Shown: one piece after another, positions 25,727 through 33,486 of the stretch
Position numbering within the stretch: position 1 is the stretch's first letter
How the letters are laid out: each line of letters opens with the position of its first letter
Source of the DNA: Azonexus fungiphilus
GTDB lineage: Bacteria > Pseudomonadota > Gammaproteobacteria > Burkholderiales > Rhodocyclaceae
Length of the DNA stretch: 64,000 bases
Reading direction: 5' to 3'
Assembly: GCF_003634965.1 (NCBI RefSeq)
Contig: NZ_RBXP01000015.1
Coordinates: forward strand, 267,958 to 331,957
Notes under the pieces: generated by a model
The model's input: only the letters and a program-made list of their open reading frames with translations
Database searches by the model: none
What the model was told of the DNA's origin: nothing
Position numbers and translations under genes: made by a program

Positions 25727-26392
25727 ATGGCCGGCAACTCGCGCTTCATCGCCAGCGCCCAGGACGGCCCGCACGCCGACCTGGAAACGCTGCTCCGCCG
25801 CCACCTGGCGCAGCCCTTCCGCAAGCCGCTGCTCGACTACAACCGTGCCGCCTGCGCCCGGGCGCTCGCCGCGCATGCCGCCTGGAACCCGGCGGCGCCG
25901 CTGATCCTCGACGCCGGCTGCGGCGTCGGCTGGAGCACGCTGCGCCTGGCGGCCGAATTCCCGGACCATTTCGTGATCGGCGTCGACCAGTCGAGCGACC
26001 GTCTGGAACGCGGCAAACCCTTGCCGCTGCCGGCCAATGCGCTGCTGCTGCGCGCCGACCTGGTCGATTTCTGGCGCCTGCTCGCCGAAAGCGGCGTCCG
26101 CCTGGCCCGCCATTACAACCTTTATCCGAACCCCTGGCCGAAAATCGGCCACCTCGCCCGACGCTGGCACGGCCACGCCGTTTTCCCGGTCTGGCGCGAA
26201 CTCGGCGGCATCGTCGAATGCCGCAGCAACTGGCGCATCTACATCGAGGAAATGGCGCTGGCGCTCGGCTGGCTGGGCGGCGCCAGGGTATTCGCCGAAA
26301 GCTACGTCACCGACGACCCGCTGACTCCGTTCGAGAAGAAATATCTCGCATCCGGCCACGGCTTGTGGCGCTGCCGGGCGGATTTCGGATGA
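25727..26392 (+). CDS. TrmB-like SAM-dependent tRNA methyltransferase
   Basis: 221 residues. SAM motif I is LILDAGCGVGWSTLRLA (about 59-75) and the next acidic position is in VIGVDQS. The motif HYNLYPNPWPKIGHLARRWHGH resembles the DPWPK-x-H-x-x-R segment of tRNA (guanine-N7) methyltransferases. The protein is thus probably a TrmB paralog. Coupling to a dus gene upstream fits tRNA modification. The exact position modified is unknown. Its stop overlaps the next ATG. Confidence 0.75.
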   Translation: MAGNSRFIASAQDGPHADLETLLRRHLAQPFRKPLLDYNRAACARALAAHAAWNPAAPLILDAGCGVGWSTLRLAAEFPDHFVIGVDQSSDRLERGKPLPLPANALLLRADLVDFWRLLAESGVRLARHYNLYPNPWPKIGHLARRWHGHAVFPVWRELGGIVECRSNWRIYIEEMALALGWLGGARVFAESYVTDDPLTPFEKKYLASGHGLWRCRADFG

Positions 26393-26712
26393 GCGTCTGC
26401 CAGACTTGCGGCGCTTGCTGCGCCAGCTTCCGCGTCGATTTCCATCCGGCCGAGCTGGCCGGCGGCGCCTTCGCCTGGGGCGATGGCGTGCCGGCGGCGA
26501 TGACCGTGCCGGTGACGCCGGCAATCGTCCGCATGGCCGGTACCGATGCCGCTGCCCCGCGCTGCGCGGCGCTCGCCGGCGAGATCGGTGGTTGCGTGAA
26601 ATGCACGATCTATGACGGTCGACCGTCACCATGCCGCGAATTCGACGTCGAGCATGCCGCCTGCCGGCAGGCCAGGCGTCGCCATGGATTGCCCGATCTG
26701 ACGCCGATATGA
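26389..26712 (+). CDS. YkgJ-family cysteine-cluster protein
   Basis: 107 residues. The start MSVCQTCGACCASFRVDF overlaps the preceding stop (ATGA). Cysteines in CQTCGACC, CVKCTIYDGRPSPCREF give the C-x2-C-x2-CC ... C-x2-C ... C pattern of YkgJ (CxxCxxCC family) zinc or Fe-S proteins of unknown function. A perfect ACGGTCGACCGT palindrome lies in frame (26615-26626, residues YDGRPS) but lacks the A-tract of the dispersed motif. Confidence 0.85.
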   Translation: MSVCQTCGACCASFRVDFHPAELAGGAFAWGDGVPAAMTVPVTPAIVRMAGTDAAAPRCAALAGEIGGCVKCTIYDGRPSPCREFDVEHAACRQARRRHGLPDLTPI

Positions 26713-26779
26713 CTTTCGTAATATTTGTCGCTTGCCGCTTCCGCGCTAAAGTCCCGGGCGAAACTCGGAGACCAGCACC

Positions 26780-27625
26780 ATGAAAGCCGCACCAGAAGAA
26801 CAGCAACTGCAGGCCATGCTCAACGGCGTCGACATTCCGCCTTGTCCCGCCATCCTCCTCGATCTCGATGCCGAACTGCGCAAGGACGAACCGGACCAGC
26901 GCGAACTGGCCCGGCTGATCACCAGCGACGTCGCGTTGTCCGGGCACGTCATGCAGATCGCCAATTCGCCGGCCTTCTCGACCGGCAGCCGGCTGTCGTC
27001 GATCAGCCAGGCGCTGACGCTGCTCGGCACGCGCCAGGTGTTCAACCTGGTCGTCTCGCAGCTCTTGCGCGTGGCCATGGCCGACAAGGTCGATGCCGGC
27101 CTCGAACGCTTCTGGGAGAGTTCGGCGCAGACTGCGCGGCTGTGCGGCGAGATCGCCCGCCGCCTGCGCTGCGTGCGCCCCGACATCGCCTACACCTTCG
27201 GTCTGTTCCACGATTGCGGCATTCCGCTGTTGATGCGGCGCTTTCCCCAGACCAAGCAGGTGCTGGCCGAGGCCAATGCGGCCGAGGACGCGCTCTTCAC
27301 CGATGTCGAGGATCGCCTGCTCGGCACCAACCACGCCGTCGTCGGCTATTTCCTGGCGCGCCGCTGGCGGCTGCCGGGCGAAGTCGCCGAGGCGATCATG
27401 CGGCACCACGACTACAGCGTTCTCGCTCGCGCCGACGAGTTTTCCCAGGTCGTCCGCGGGCAGATCGCGATCAACGTCCTCGCCGAGCACGTCATTCGCC
27501 TGCATACCCAGGGCGAAGTCGAGAACGAATGGTCGAAGGCGGCGCCTTATGCCTGCGATTTCTTCGCGTTGTCGCTGGGCAGCGTCGACGACCTGATCGA
27601 AGACCTGCGCGACTGGCTCGGCTGA
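26780..27625 (+). CDS. HDOD-domain signalling protein
   Basis: 281 residues. The HDOD module (about 10-210) shows IPPCPAILLDLDAEL, LITSDVALSGHVMQIANSPAF, ISQALTLLGTRQVFNLVV and FGLFHDCGIPLLMRRF. HDOD proteins are regulatory, often in stress, motility or c-di-GMP networks, and usually lack catalytic activity. No output domain is fused here. A Shine-Dalgarno-like GGAG precedes the ATG. Confidence 0.88.
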   Translation: MKAAPEEQQLQAMLNGVDIPPCPAILLDLDAELRKDEPDQRELARLITSDVALSGHVMQIANSPAFSTGSRLSSISQALTLLGTRQVFNLVVSQLLRVAMADKVDAGLERFWESSAQTARLCGEIARRLRCVRPDIAYTFGLFHDCGIPLLMRRFPQTKQVLAEANAAEDALFTDVEDRLLGTNHAVVGYFLARRWRLPGEVAEAIMRHHDYSVLARADEFSQVVRGQIAINVLAEHVIRLHTQGEVENEWSKAAPYACDFFALSLGSVDDLIEDLRDWLG

Positions 27626-27644
27626 GCCAGCCGCCTTTCCCGTT

Positions 27645-28682
27645 TCAGCGGACGAGGTCGAGCAGTTTGGCGAAGGCTTCGTCGAACTGTTTCAGCCCGG
27701 CTGCCTGCAGTTCGTCGCCAACCGCGTCGAGATCGATGCCGAGCGCCGCCAGCGCGGCCAGCTGATCTTGCCGGCCGGGCGCGTCGGCGCTCAGCGTGGC
27801 GGCCGCTTCGCCATGGTCGCGGAAGGCGAGCAGGGTGGCATCCGGTACGGTGTTCACGGTGCTGGCGCCGATCAGTTGCTCGACATAGACGACGTCGCGG
27901 TAGGCCGGGTTCTTGGTCGAGGTCGAGGCCCACAACAGCATCTGCTGGCGCGCACCGCCCGGCAGCGCTGGCAGCGCCTGCCAGTCGGCGTAGGCCTGGC
28001 GGGCCATGGCGATCGCGCTGCGGCCCTGGCGTTCGGCCGGCAGCCGGGGATCGAGCAGGGCATCGAGGCGGCTGATGAAGACGCTGGCGACCGAGGCGAT
28101 ACGGTCGACCGGCAAACCGGCGGCAAAACGCCGCTCGATGCCGCTGCGGTAGGCCGCCTGGACGCCGGCCAGCTGGCGTGGGGAAAAGATCAGCGTGACA
28201 TTGACGTTGATGCCGTCGGCGATCGCGTCGGCGATCGCGCTCAGGCCGGCGGTCGTTGCCGGGATCTTGATCATCGCGTTGGGGCGGTCGATCTCGGCCC
28301 ACAGCCGGCGGGCGGCGGCGAGCGTGCCGGCGGCGTCGTCGGCCAGGCTCGGGGAGACCTCGAAGCTGACGAAGCCGGCGCTGCCGGCGCTTTGTTCATG
28401 GATTGGCAGGAACAGCTCGCAGGCCTTGCGCACATCGGGCAGGACCAGTGTCTCGAAGCGCTGCTCGGGATCGGGCGCGCCTTGCCTGAGTTCGGCTGCG
28501 GCGGCCTGGTAGGCGGGGTCGTTGCGGATCGCGTTGTAGAAAATGGCCGGGTTCGAGGTCACCCCGGCAACCGCGTCGTCGGCGATCCAGCGTGCCAGTT
28601 CGCCGGATTCGATCAGCTGGCGGGAAAGATTGTCGAGCCAGATCTGCTGGCCGAAACGGGAAATCGCGGCAATGCGGGACAT
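27645..28682 (-). CDS. tal: Transaldolase
   Basis: 345 residues, of the longer (TalB-like/Pgi-associated) transaldolase class. It moves a dihydroxyacetone unit between sugar phosphates in the pentose-phosphate pathway. The start MSRIAAISRFGQQIWLDNLSRQL is followed by GVTSNPAIF and by the Schiff-base lysine region MIKIPAT; WASTSTKNP is another signature. Convergent with the HDOD gene, 19 bases away, with no terminator seen between them. Confidence 0.92.
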   Translation of the reverse strand: MSRIAAISRFGQQIWLDNLSRQLIESGELARWIADDAVAGVTSNPAIFYNAIRNDPAYQAAAAELRQGAPDPEQRFETLVLPDVRKACELFLPIHEQSAGSAGFVSFEVSPSLADDAAGTLAAARRLWAEIDRPNAMIKIPATTAGLSAIADAIADGINVNVTLIFSPRQLAGVQAAYRSGIERRFAAGLPVDRIASVASVFISRLDALLDPRLPAERQGRSAIAMARQAYADWQALPALPGGARQQMLLWASTSTKNPAYRDVVYVEQLIGASTVNTVPDATLLAFRDHGEAAATLSADAPGRQDQLAALAALGIDLDAVGDELQAAGLKQFDEAFAKLLDLVR

Positions 28683-29024
28683 GTCGGTGCGTCCGTGAAC
28701 AAAAGCCGCAAGTCTAGCAGCCTGTGTGCATAAAAGGCATTTATCCCCGTCCGGGTCGGACAAGCCTGTGGATAAGCTCGGGACAGCCGCTGCAATCCAT
28801 TGAGCGGCAAGGGTTTTACGGTCAACGCCTAAAAATTGGGCAAATTCGTCGGTCGACCGTGACCTGGCCGGTGCGCGCAGATGTGGCGAAGTGGTGAACT
28901 AACATATAAAATATATAAGACCTGCGGGTGCCGGCCCAGGGGAGTCTCGCGAACCATACAGCCGTCGCCGTTGTCGTAAAATAATCGTTTCCCCCAGAGC
29001 AACCCTTTACGAAAGGAAGTCGCC
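28683..29024. promoter_or_regulatory. 342-bp tal-acnB intergenic region: DnaA-box-like sites, motif remnants, acnB promoter
   Basis: No gene is seen. Two TGTGNATAA matches (28725-28733 TGTGCATAA; 28767-28775 TGTGGATAA) equal the DnaA-box consensus. The 14-mer shared with the dps upstream region is at 28807-28820, and a palindrome core GGTCGACCGT without the A-tract is at about 28851-28860. An AT island (AACATATAAAATATATAAGA, 28901-28920) is the likely acnB promoter. A Shine-Dalgarno GAAAGGAAG precedes the GTG start. Confidence 0.55.
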
Positions 29025-31622
29025 GTGCTTGAAGCCTATCGCGCCCACGTTGCCGAGCGTGCAGCCCTCGGAATCCCGCCGCTGCCCCTGTCCAAGCAAC
29101 AGACCACCGAGCTGGTCGCCCTGCTGAAGAATCCGCCGGCTGGCGAAGAAGCCAACCTGGTCGAACTGATCACCTACCGCGTGCCGGCCGGCGTCGATGA
29201 CGCCGCCAAGGTCAAGGCCGAGTTCCTGGCCAAGGTGGCCAAGGGCGAGGAAGCCTGTGCGCTGATTTCCAAGGAAAAGGCCACCGAACTGCTCGGTACC
29301 ATGCTCGGCGGCTACAACGTCAAGCCGCTGATCGACCTGCTCGGCTGCCCGACCTGCGGCGCCGTCGCCGCCGAAGGCCTGAAGAAGACCCTGCTGGTGT
29401 TCGACTTCTTCCACGATGTCGCCGAACTGGCCAAGGGCGGCAACGCCAACGCCAAGGCCGTCATGCAGTCCTGGGCCGACGCCGAGTGGTTCACCTCGCG
29501 TCCGGAAGTCCCGGCTTCGCAGAAGCTGACCGTGTTCAAGGTCACCGGCGAAACCAACACCGACGACCTGTCGCCGGCACCGGATGCCTGGTCCCGCCCG
29601 GACATCCCGCTGCACGCGCTGGCCATGCTGAAGAACCCGCGTCCGGGTATCGAAGCCGACGAGCCGGGTTCGCGCGGCCCGATCAAGCAACTGGAAAAGC
29701 TGGCTGCCAAGGGCAACCTGATCGCCTACGTCGGTGACGTGGTCGGTACCGGTTCCTCGCGCAAGTCCGCCACCAACTCGGTGCTGTGGTTCACCGGCGA
29801 AGACATCCCCTTCGTGCCGAACAAGCGTTTCGGCGGCGTCTGCCTCGGTTCCAAGATCGCCCCGATCTTCTTCAATACGATGGAAGATGCCGGCGCCCTG
29901 CCGATCGAAATCGACGCCGGCCAGATGGACATGGGCGACGAGATCGAACTGAAGGTCGACGGCGCCACCGGCAAGGTCACCGCCACCAAGAACGGTGCCG
30001 TGATCGCCGAGTCGCAACTGAAGACCCTGGTCATCCTCGACGAAGTCCGTGCTGGCGGCCGTATCCCCCTGATCATCGGCCGCGGCCTGACGACCAAGGC
30101 GCGCGAATTCCTCGGCCTGCCGGCCTCGACCCTGTTCCGCCTGCCGCAGCAGCCGAACGATCCGGGCACCGGCTACTCGCTGGCCCAGAAGATGGTCGGC
30201 CGCGCCTGTGGCCTGCCGGAAGGCAAGGGCATCCTGCCGGGCACCTACTGCGAACCGAAGATGACCACCGTCGGCTCGCAAGACACCACCGGCCCGATGA
30301 CCCGCGACGAACTGAAGGATCTGGCCTGCCTCGGCTTCTCTGCCGACCTGGTCATGCAGTCCTTCTGCCACACCGCCGCCTATCCGAAGCTGGTTGACGT
30401 CAAGATGCACCGCGAACTGCCGTCCTTCATCAGCACCCGCGGCGGTGTCTCGCTGCGTCCGGGCGACGGCGTCATCCACTCCTGGCTGAACCGCCTGCTG
30501 CTGCCCGATACCGTCGGTACCGGCGGTGACTCGCACACCCGTTTCCCGATCGGCATCTCCTTCCCGGCCGGTTCCGGCCTGGTCGCCTTTGCCGCCGCCA
30601 CCGGCGTCATGCCGCTGGACATGCCGGAATCCGTGCTGGTCCGCTTCAAGGGCAAGATGCAGCCTGGCATCACCCTGCGTGACCTGGTCAACGCCATTCC
30701 GCTGTACGCCATCAAGGCTGGCCTGCTGACCGTCGAGAAGAAGGGCAAGAAGAACATCTTCTCCGGCCGCATCCTCGAAATCGAAGGTCTCCCGGACCTC
30801 AAGGTCGAACAGGCCTTCGAACTGTCCGACGCCGCCGCCGAGCGTTCCGCTGCCGCTTGCGCCATCGCCCTGAACAAGGAACCGGTGGTCGAGTACATGC
30901 GTTCGAACATCACCCTGATGAAGTGGATGATCGCCGAAGGCTACCAGGATGCCCGCACCCTGAAGCGTCGCATCAAGGCCATGGAAGACTGGATCGCCAA
31001 TGGCGAACTGCTGAAGTCCGACGCCAATGCCCAGTACGCCGCTGTCATCGAAATCGATCTGGCTGAAGTCACCGAGCCGATCTGTGCCTGCCCGAACGAT
31101 CCGGACGACGTCAAGGTCCTCTCCGACATCGCCGGCGCCAAGATCGACGAAGTCTTCATCGGTTCCTGCATGACCAACATCGGTCACTTCCGCGCTGCCG
31201 GCAAGGTCCTCGACGGCAAGTCGGACATCCCGACCCGCCTGTGGATCGCCCCGCCGACCAAGATGGACGCCCTGATCCTGACCGAAGAAGGCTACTACAG
31301 CGTCCTCGGCAAGGCCGGTGCCCGCATGGAAATGCCGGGCTGCTCGCTGTGCATGGGTAACCAGGCACAGATCAAGAAGGGCTCCACGGCGATGTCGACC
31401 TCGACCCGCAACTTCCCGAATCGCCTCGGTATCGATACCCAGGTTTACCTGGGCTCCGCCGAACTGGCCGCCATGTGCGCGCTGCTCGGCAAGATCCCGA
31501 GCAAGGAAGAGTACATGCAGTACATCCAGGTGGTGAATGCCAAGGCGGCTGACATCTACCGCTACATGAACTTCGACCAGATCCCGGCGTTTGTGGAAGT
31601 GGCTGAGACGGTCGAGATGTAA
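29025..31622 (+). CDS. acnB: Aconitate hydratase B
   Basis: 865 residues from a GTG, full length for AcnB. It interconverts citrate and isocitrate in the TCA cycle, and may also hydrate 2-methyl-cis-aconitate. The HEAT-like N-terminal domain (1-160) includes [22 protein letters not shown]. The [4Fe-4S] cysteines are Cys715 (GSCMTNIG), Cys773 and Cys776 (PGCSLCMGN). Strong codon bias and a good Shine-Dalgarno suggest high expression. A single-gene unit ending in a strong terminator. Confidence 0.97.
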   Translation: MLEAYRAHVAERAALGIPPLPLSKQQTTELVALLKNPPAGEEANLVELITYRVPAGVDDAAKVKAEFLAKVAKGEEACALISKEKATELLGTMLGGYNVKPLIDLLGCPTCGAVAAEGLKKTLLVFDFFHDVAELAKGGNANAKAVMQSWADAEWFTSRPEVPASQKLTVFKVTGETNTDDLSPAPDAWSRPDIPLHALAMLKNPRPGIEADEPGSRGPIKQLEKLAAKGNLIAYVGDVVGTGSSRKSATNSVLWFTGEDIPFVPNKRFGGVCLGSKIAPIFFNTMEDAGALPIEIDAGQMDMGDEIELKVDGATGKVTATKNGAVIAESQLKTLVILDEVRAGGRIPLIIGRGLTTKAREFLGLPASTLFRLPQQPNDPGTGYSLAQKMVGRACGLPEGKGILPGTYCEPKMTTVGSQDTTGPMTRDELKDLACLGFSADLVMQSFCHTAAYPKLVDVKMHRELPSFISTRGGVSLRPGDGVIHSWLNRLLLPDTVGTGGDSHTRFPIGISFPAGSGLVAFAAATGVMPLDMPESVLVRFKGKMQPGITLRDLVNAIPLYAIKAGLLTVEKKGKKNIFSGRILEIEGLPDLKVEQAFELSDAAAERSAAACAIALNKEPVVEYMRSNITLMKWMIAEGYQDARTLKRRIKAMEDWIANGELLKSDANAQYAAVIEIDLAEVTEPICACPNDPDDVKVLSDIAGAKIDEVFIGSCMTNIGHFRAAGKVLDGKSDIPTRLWIAPPTKMDALILTEEGYYSVLGKAGARMEMPGCSLCMGNQAQIKKGSTAMSTSTRNFPNRLGIDTQVYLGSAELAAMCALLGKIPSKEEYMQYIQVVNAKAADIYRYMNFDQIPAFVEVAETVEM

Positions 31623-31645
31623 GTCACGGAAATCGGCCGTTTCCG

Positions 31646-31657
31646 ACGGTCGACCGT
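31646..31657. repeat. Palindrome ACGGTCGACCGT without A-tract
   Basis: A perfect 12-bp palindrome between the acnB stop and its terminator. The A-tract at the fixed distance is missing, so it is listed as a partial member of the dispersed family. Confidence 0.5.
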
Positions 31658-31665
31658 GAAACTCG

Positions 31666-31700
31666 AAACCCCCGCCGGGAAACCTGCGGGGGTTTGTTTT
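31666..31700 (+). terminator. Rho-independent terminator of acnB
   Basis: AAACCCCCGC, short loop, GCGGGGGTTT, then GTTTT, about 45 bases after the stop codon. Confidence 0.88.
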
Positions 31701-31786
31701 GCAAGGGAAAAATCATCGTCGCTGCTGGAAGATTTCGGCGAATGGTGTAAAGTGAAGGTGCAGTCGTTGTCCTTCAGGAGATCAAC

Positions 31787-31999
31787 ATGGAAATCGCATC
31801 CGTCGGTGCATCCGGTGCCTACAGCAGCACCAGCGTCCAGTCGGCGCGTCCGCAGCCGGCCCAGGAGCAGCAGCAGGTCGAACGCCGCGAGCAACAGTTG
31901 CGTCCGGAACAACAGGTCCAGCAGACCGAGGAAGCCGCACGTCCGGTGATCAATGCCCAGGGGCAGGAGACCGGCAGGCTGGTGAATACCACGGCCTGA
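31787..31999 (+). CDS. Small glutamine-rich protein sharing a C-terminal motif with its neighbour
   Basis: 70 residues. A Shine-Dalgarno CAGGAG lies six bases before the ATG. The middle is Q/E/R-rich and probably disordered (QPAQEQQQVERREQQLRPEQ). The C-terminus reads VINAQGQETGRLVNTTA and is matched by the next gene's C-terminus, TNAEGQVTGTRINVTA. No signal peptide or membrane segment. I do not recognise the family; the paired motif suggests an anchoring or interaction tag. Confidence 0.7.
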   Translation: MEIASVGASGAYSSTSVQSARPQPAQEQQQVERREQQLRPEQQVQQTEEAARPVINAQGQETGRLVNTTA

Positions 32000-32047
32000 T
32001 GATGCCGCGCCCCAGGCGCGGTGCTTGATGAAGTCGAGGTGTCGGAA

Positions 32048-32428
32048 ATGATTGCCGGAGCACAAGGCGCAAGTTCGGCTGCGTGGGGTCAGTTGCAGAT
32101 GCAACAGGCCCAGCGCAACGCCGACCAGGCCGAGCAGCGTGCCCGCGCATTGCAGTCGCAGGCGCAGGCTGCGCAACAGGAGGCCGACCAGGCCCAGAAC
32201 AATGCCCGCGAGTTGCAGGGTTCTTCCTCCGCGGCACGCAACGATGCCGACAGCGCTCGGCGCAACGTGACGACGATGCAGTCGCTGGGTCAGGTCAACG
32301 CCGGATTGAGCGAGTTGCGGACCCAGATTGCCGAAGTCGTCGCGCCTCCGCCGGCACCGGCGGTCACGCCCGCGTTCACCAATGCCGAAGGGCAGGTGAC
32401 CGGTACGCGGATCAACGTCACCGCCTGA
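32048..32428 (+). CDS. Alanine/glutamine-rich coiled-coil protein with the same C-terminal motif
   Basis: 126 residues from MIAGAQGASS, chosen over an in-frame ATG 27 bases upstream because GAGG precedes it at good spacing. Residues about 15-95 form a long Q/A/R/D-rich heptad region (QQAQRNADQAEQRARALQSQ), likely a coiled coil. A proline stretch (PPPAPAVTP) leads to the tail TNAEGQVTGTRINVTA, shared with the 70-residue protein upstream. Function unknown. Confidence 0.75.
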   Translation: MIAGAQGASSAAWGQLQMQQAQRNADQAEQRARALQSQAQAAQQEADQAQNNARELQGSSSAARNDADSARRNVTTMQSLGQVNAGLSELRTQIAEVVAPPPAPAVTPAFTNAEGQVTGTRINVTA

Positions 32429-32527
32429 TTTCCGGGGGCGCCGATTGTCGGCGAAAGTCCCGCGCCGTGCGCTTTCGCCCGTGCTCTGGTATGTTCGGGG
32501 CTTCGTTCCCGTTCAAGGAGTTCTGGC

Positions 32528-32911
32528 GTGCTGGAAAATCACTGGTGTGCCTCGGTCGATGCGACGATCCAGTTGCGGACCGGCTGCAATCCTCTGGAAA
32601 AACATGGCTCGCAAGCAGTGCTCGTGCATGCCGACGCCTGGGCGCCGGTCGAGGCCGTCGCTGATCCCCACGATATCCGCCAGGTTGTCGACTACGAGGT
32701 GATCTTCCTGGCAATCCGCCGTCTCGAAGACAATGCGCATTGTGAGTGCCTGGAGTCGAGCATCCTCGAGATCTTCGATGCCATCTTCTCGATCAGGATC
32801 GTGACCCGGGCTTTCGTGTCGATGCACAAGCCGCATGTCTATAACGGCCAGGCCACGCCGGCGATATCGCTGACCATGACGCGCGAGCAATGGCAGAAAA
32901 ACCGGGCGTGA
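32528..32911 (+). CDS. Dihydroneopterin aldolase-like protein (FolB/FolX fold)
   Basis: 127 residues from a GTG preceded by AAGGAG. Similarity to the FolB/FolX tunnelling fold is seen in VLVHADAWAPVEAVADPHDIRQVVDYEVIFLAIRRL, in LESSILEIFDAIF and in the HKPHVYNG segment, where FolB keeps a catalytic lysine. The N-terminal 20 residues are atypical. Its stop overlaps the DHFR start by 22 bases, linking it to folate or another pterin pathway. Aldolase, epimerase or other activity is not resolved. Confidence 0.65.
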   Translation: MLENHWCASVDATIQLRTGCNPLEKHGSQAVLVHADAWAPVEAVADPHDIRQVVDYEVIFLAIRRLEDNAHCECLESSILEIFDAIFSIRIVTRAFVSMHKPHVYNGQATPAISLTMTREQWQKNRA

Positions 32912-33429
32912 TCGCGGCAATCGGCGCGGTGGCCGCCAACGGCATGCTCGGTCTCGACAACTGGCTGCCCTGGGATATTCCGGAAGAACTGGCTTACTTC
33001 GAGCGGACGGTCGAAGGCGCTGCGCTGGTCATCGGTCGGGCCACCTATGAATCGATGGACGTCGTTCCGGCCGATTCCTTCGTCGTTTCGCGCAATCCGG
33101 CACTGTCGCTTCGTCCGGGCTGTCGTCGCGTGGCTACGGTCGAAGCCGGCTTGCGCGGTGCGCTGGCGACCGGCAAGCCGGTTTTCGTCATCGGCGGTGC
33201 CTCGGTATACGCCGCTGCCTGGCGGTATTGCCAGGTTTTTTATCTGACCCGGATCGAGCGTGATTTTGCCGGCGATACGCTGTTTCCTGCTGATATTCCC
33301 CTGGCCGAGTGGCGCCTGACCGACGAGCGCCATGCCTGTTACCGCGAACGGAAAAGCGGCGAGATCGTGGGCTGCCGCTTCCTGCGCTATGAACAGCCGG
33401 TTCCGCGTCCCGTACCCACTGCTGATTGA
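32890..33429 (+). CDS. folA: Dihydrofolate reductase
   Basis: 179 residues. It reduces dihydrofolate with NADPH. The active site appears as VIAAIGAVAANGMLGLDNWLPWDIPEELAYF, where the acidic residue after LPW is the proton-donor position. It is followed by IGRATYESM and the cofactor-binding FVIGGASVYAAA. Overlap with the aldolase-like gene implies co-translation. No thyA is adjacent. Confidence 0.9.
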   Translation: MAEKPGVIAAIGAVAANGMLGLDNWLPWDIPEELAYFERTVEGAALVIGRATYESMDVVPADSFVVSRNPALSLRPGCRRVATVEAGLRGALATGKPVFVIGGASVYAAAWRYCQVFYLTRIERDFAGDTLFPADIPLAEWRLTDERHACYRERKSGEIVGCRFLRYEQPVPRPVPTAD

Positions 33430-33486
33430 TGTTTGCGGCGCGAGTCAGCACAATGGGGTTCAATCCTTGAGCGTTTTTCCTTCCGC

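Noticed and set aside
26615..26626. Perfect ACGGTCGACCGT in the YkgJ gene as a full copy of the dispersed motif.
   Set aside because: The sequence 23 bases from its start is GAATTCG, not an A-tract, and it encodes conserved residues of the YkgJ motif, so it may be chance.
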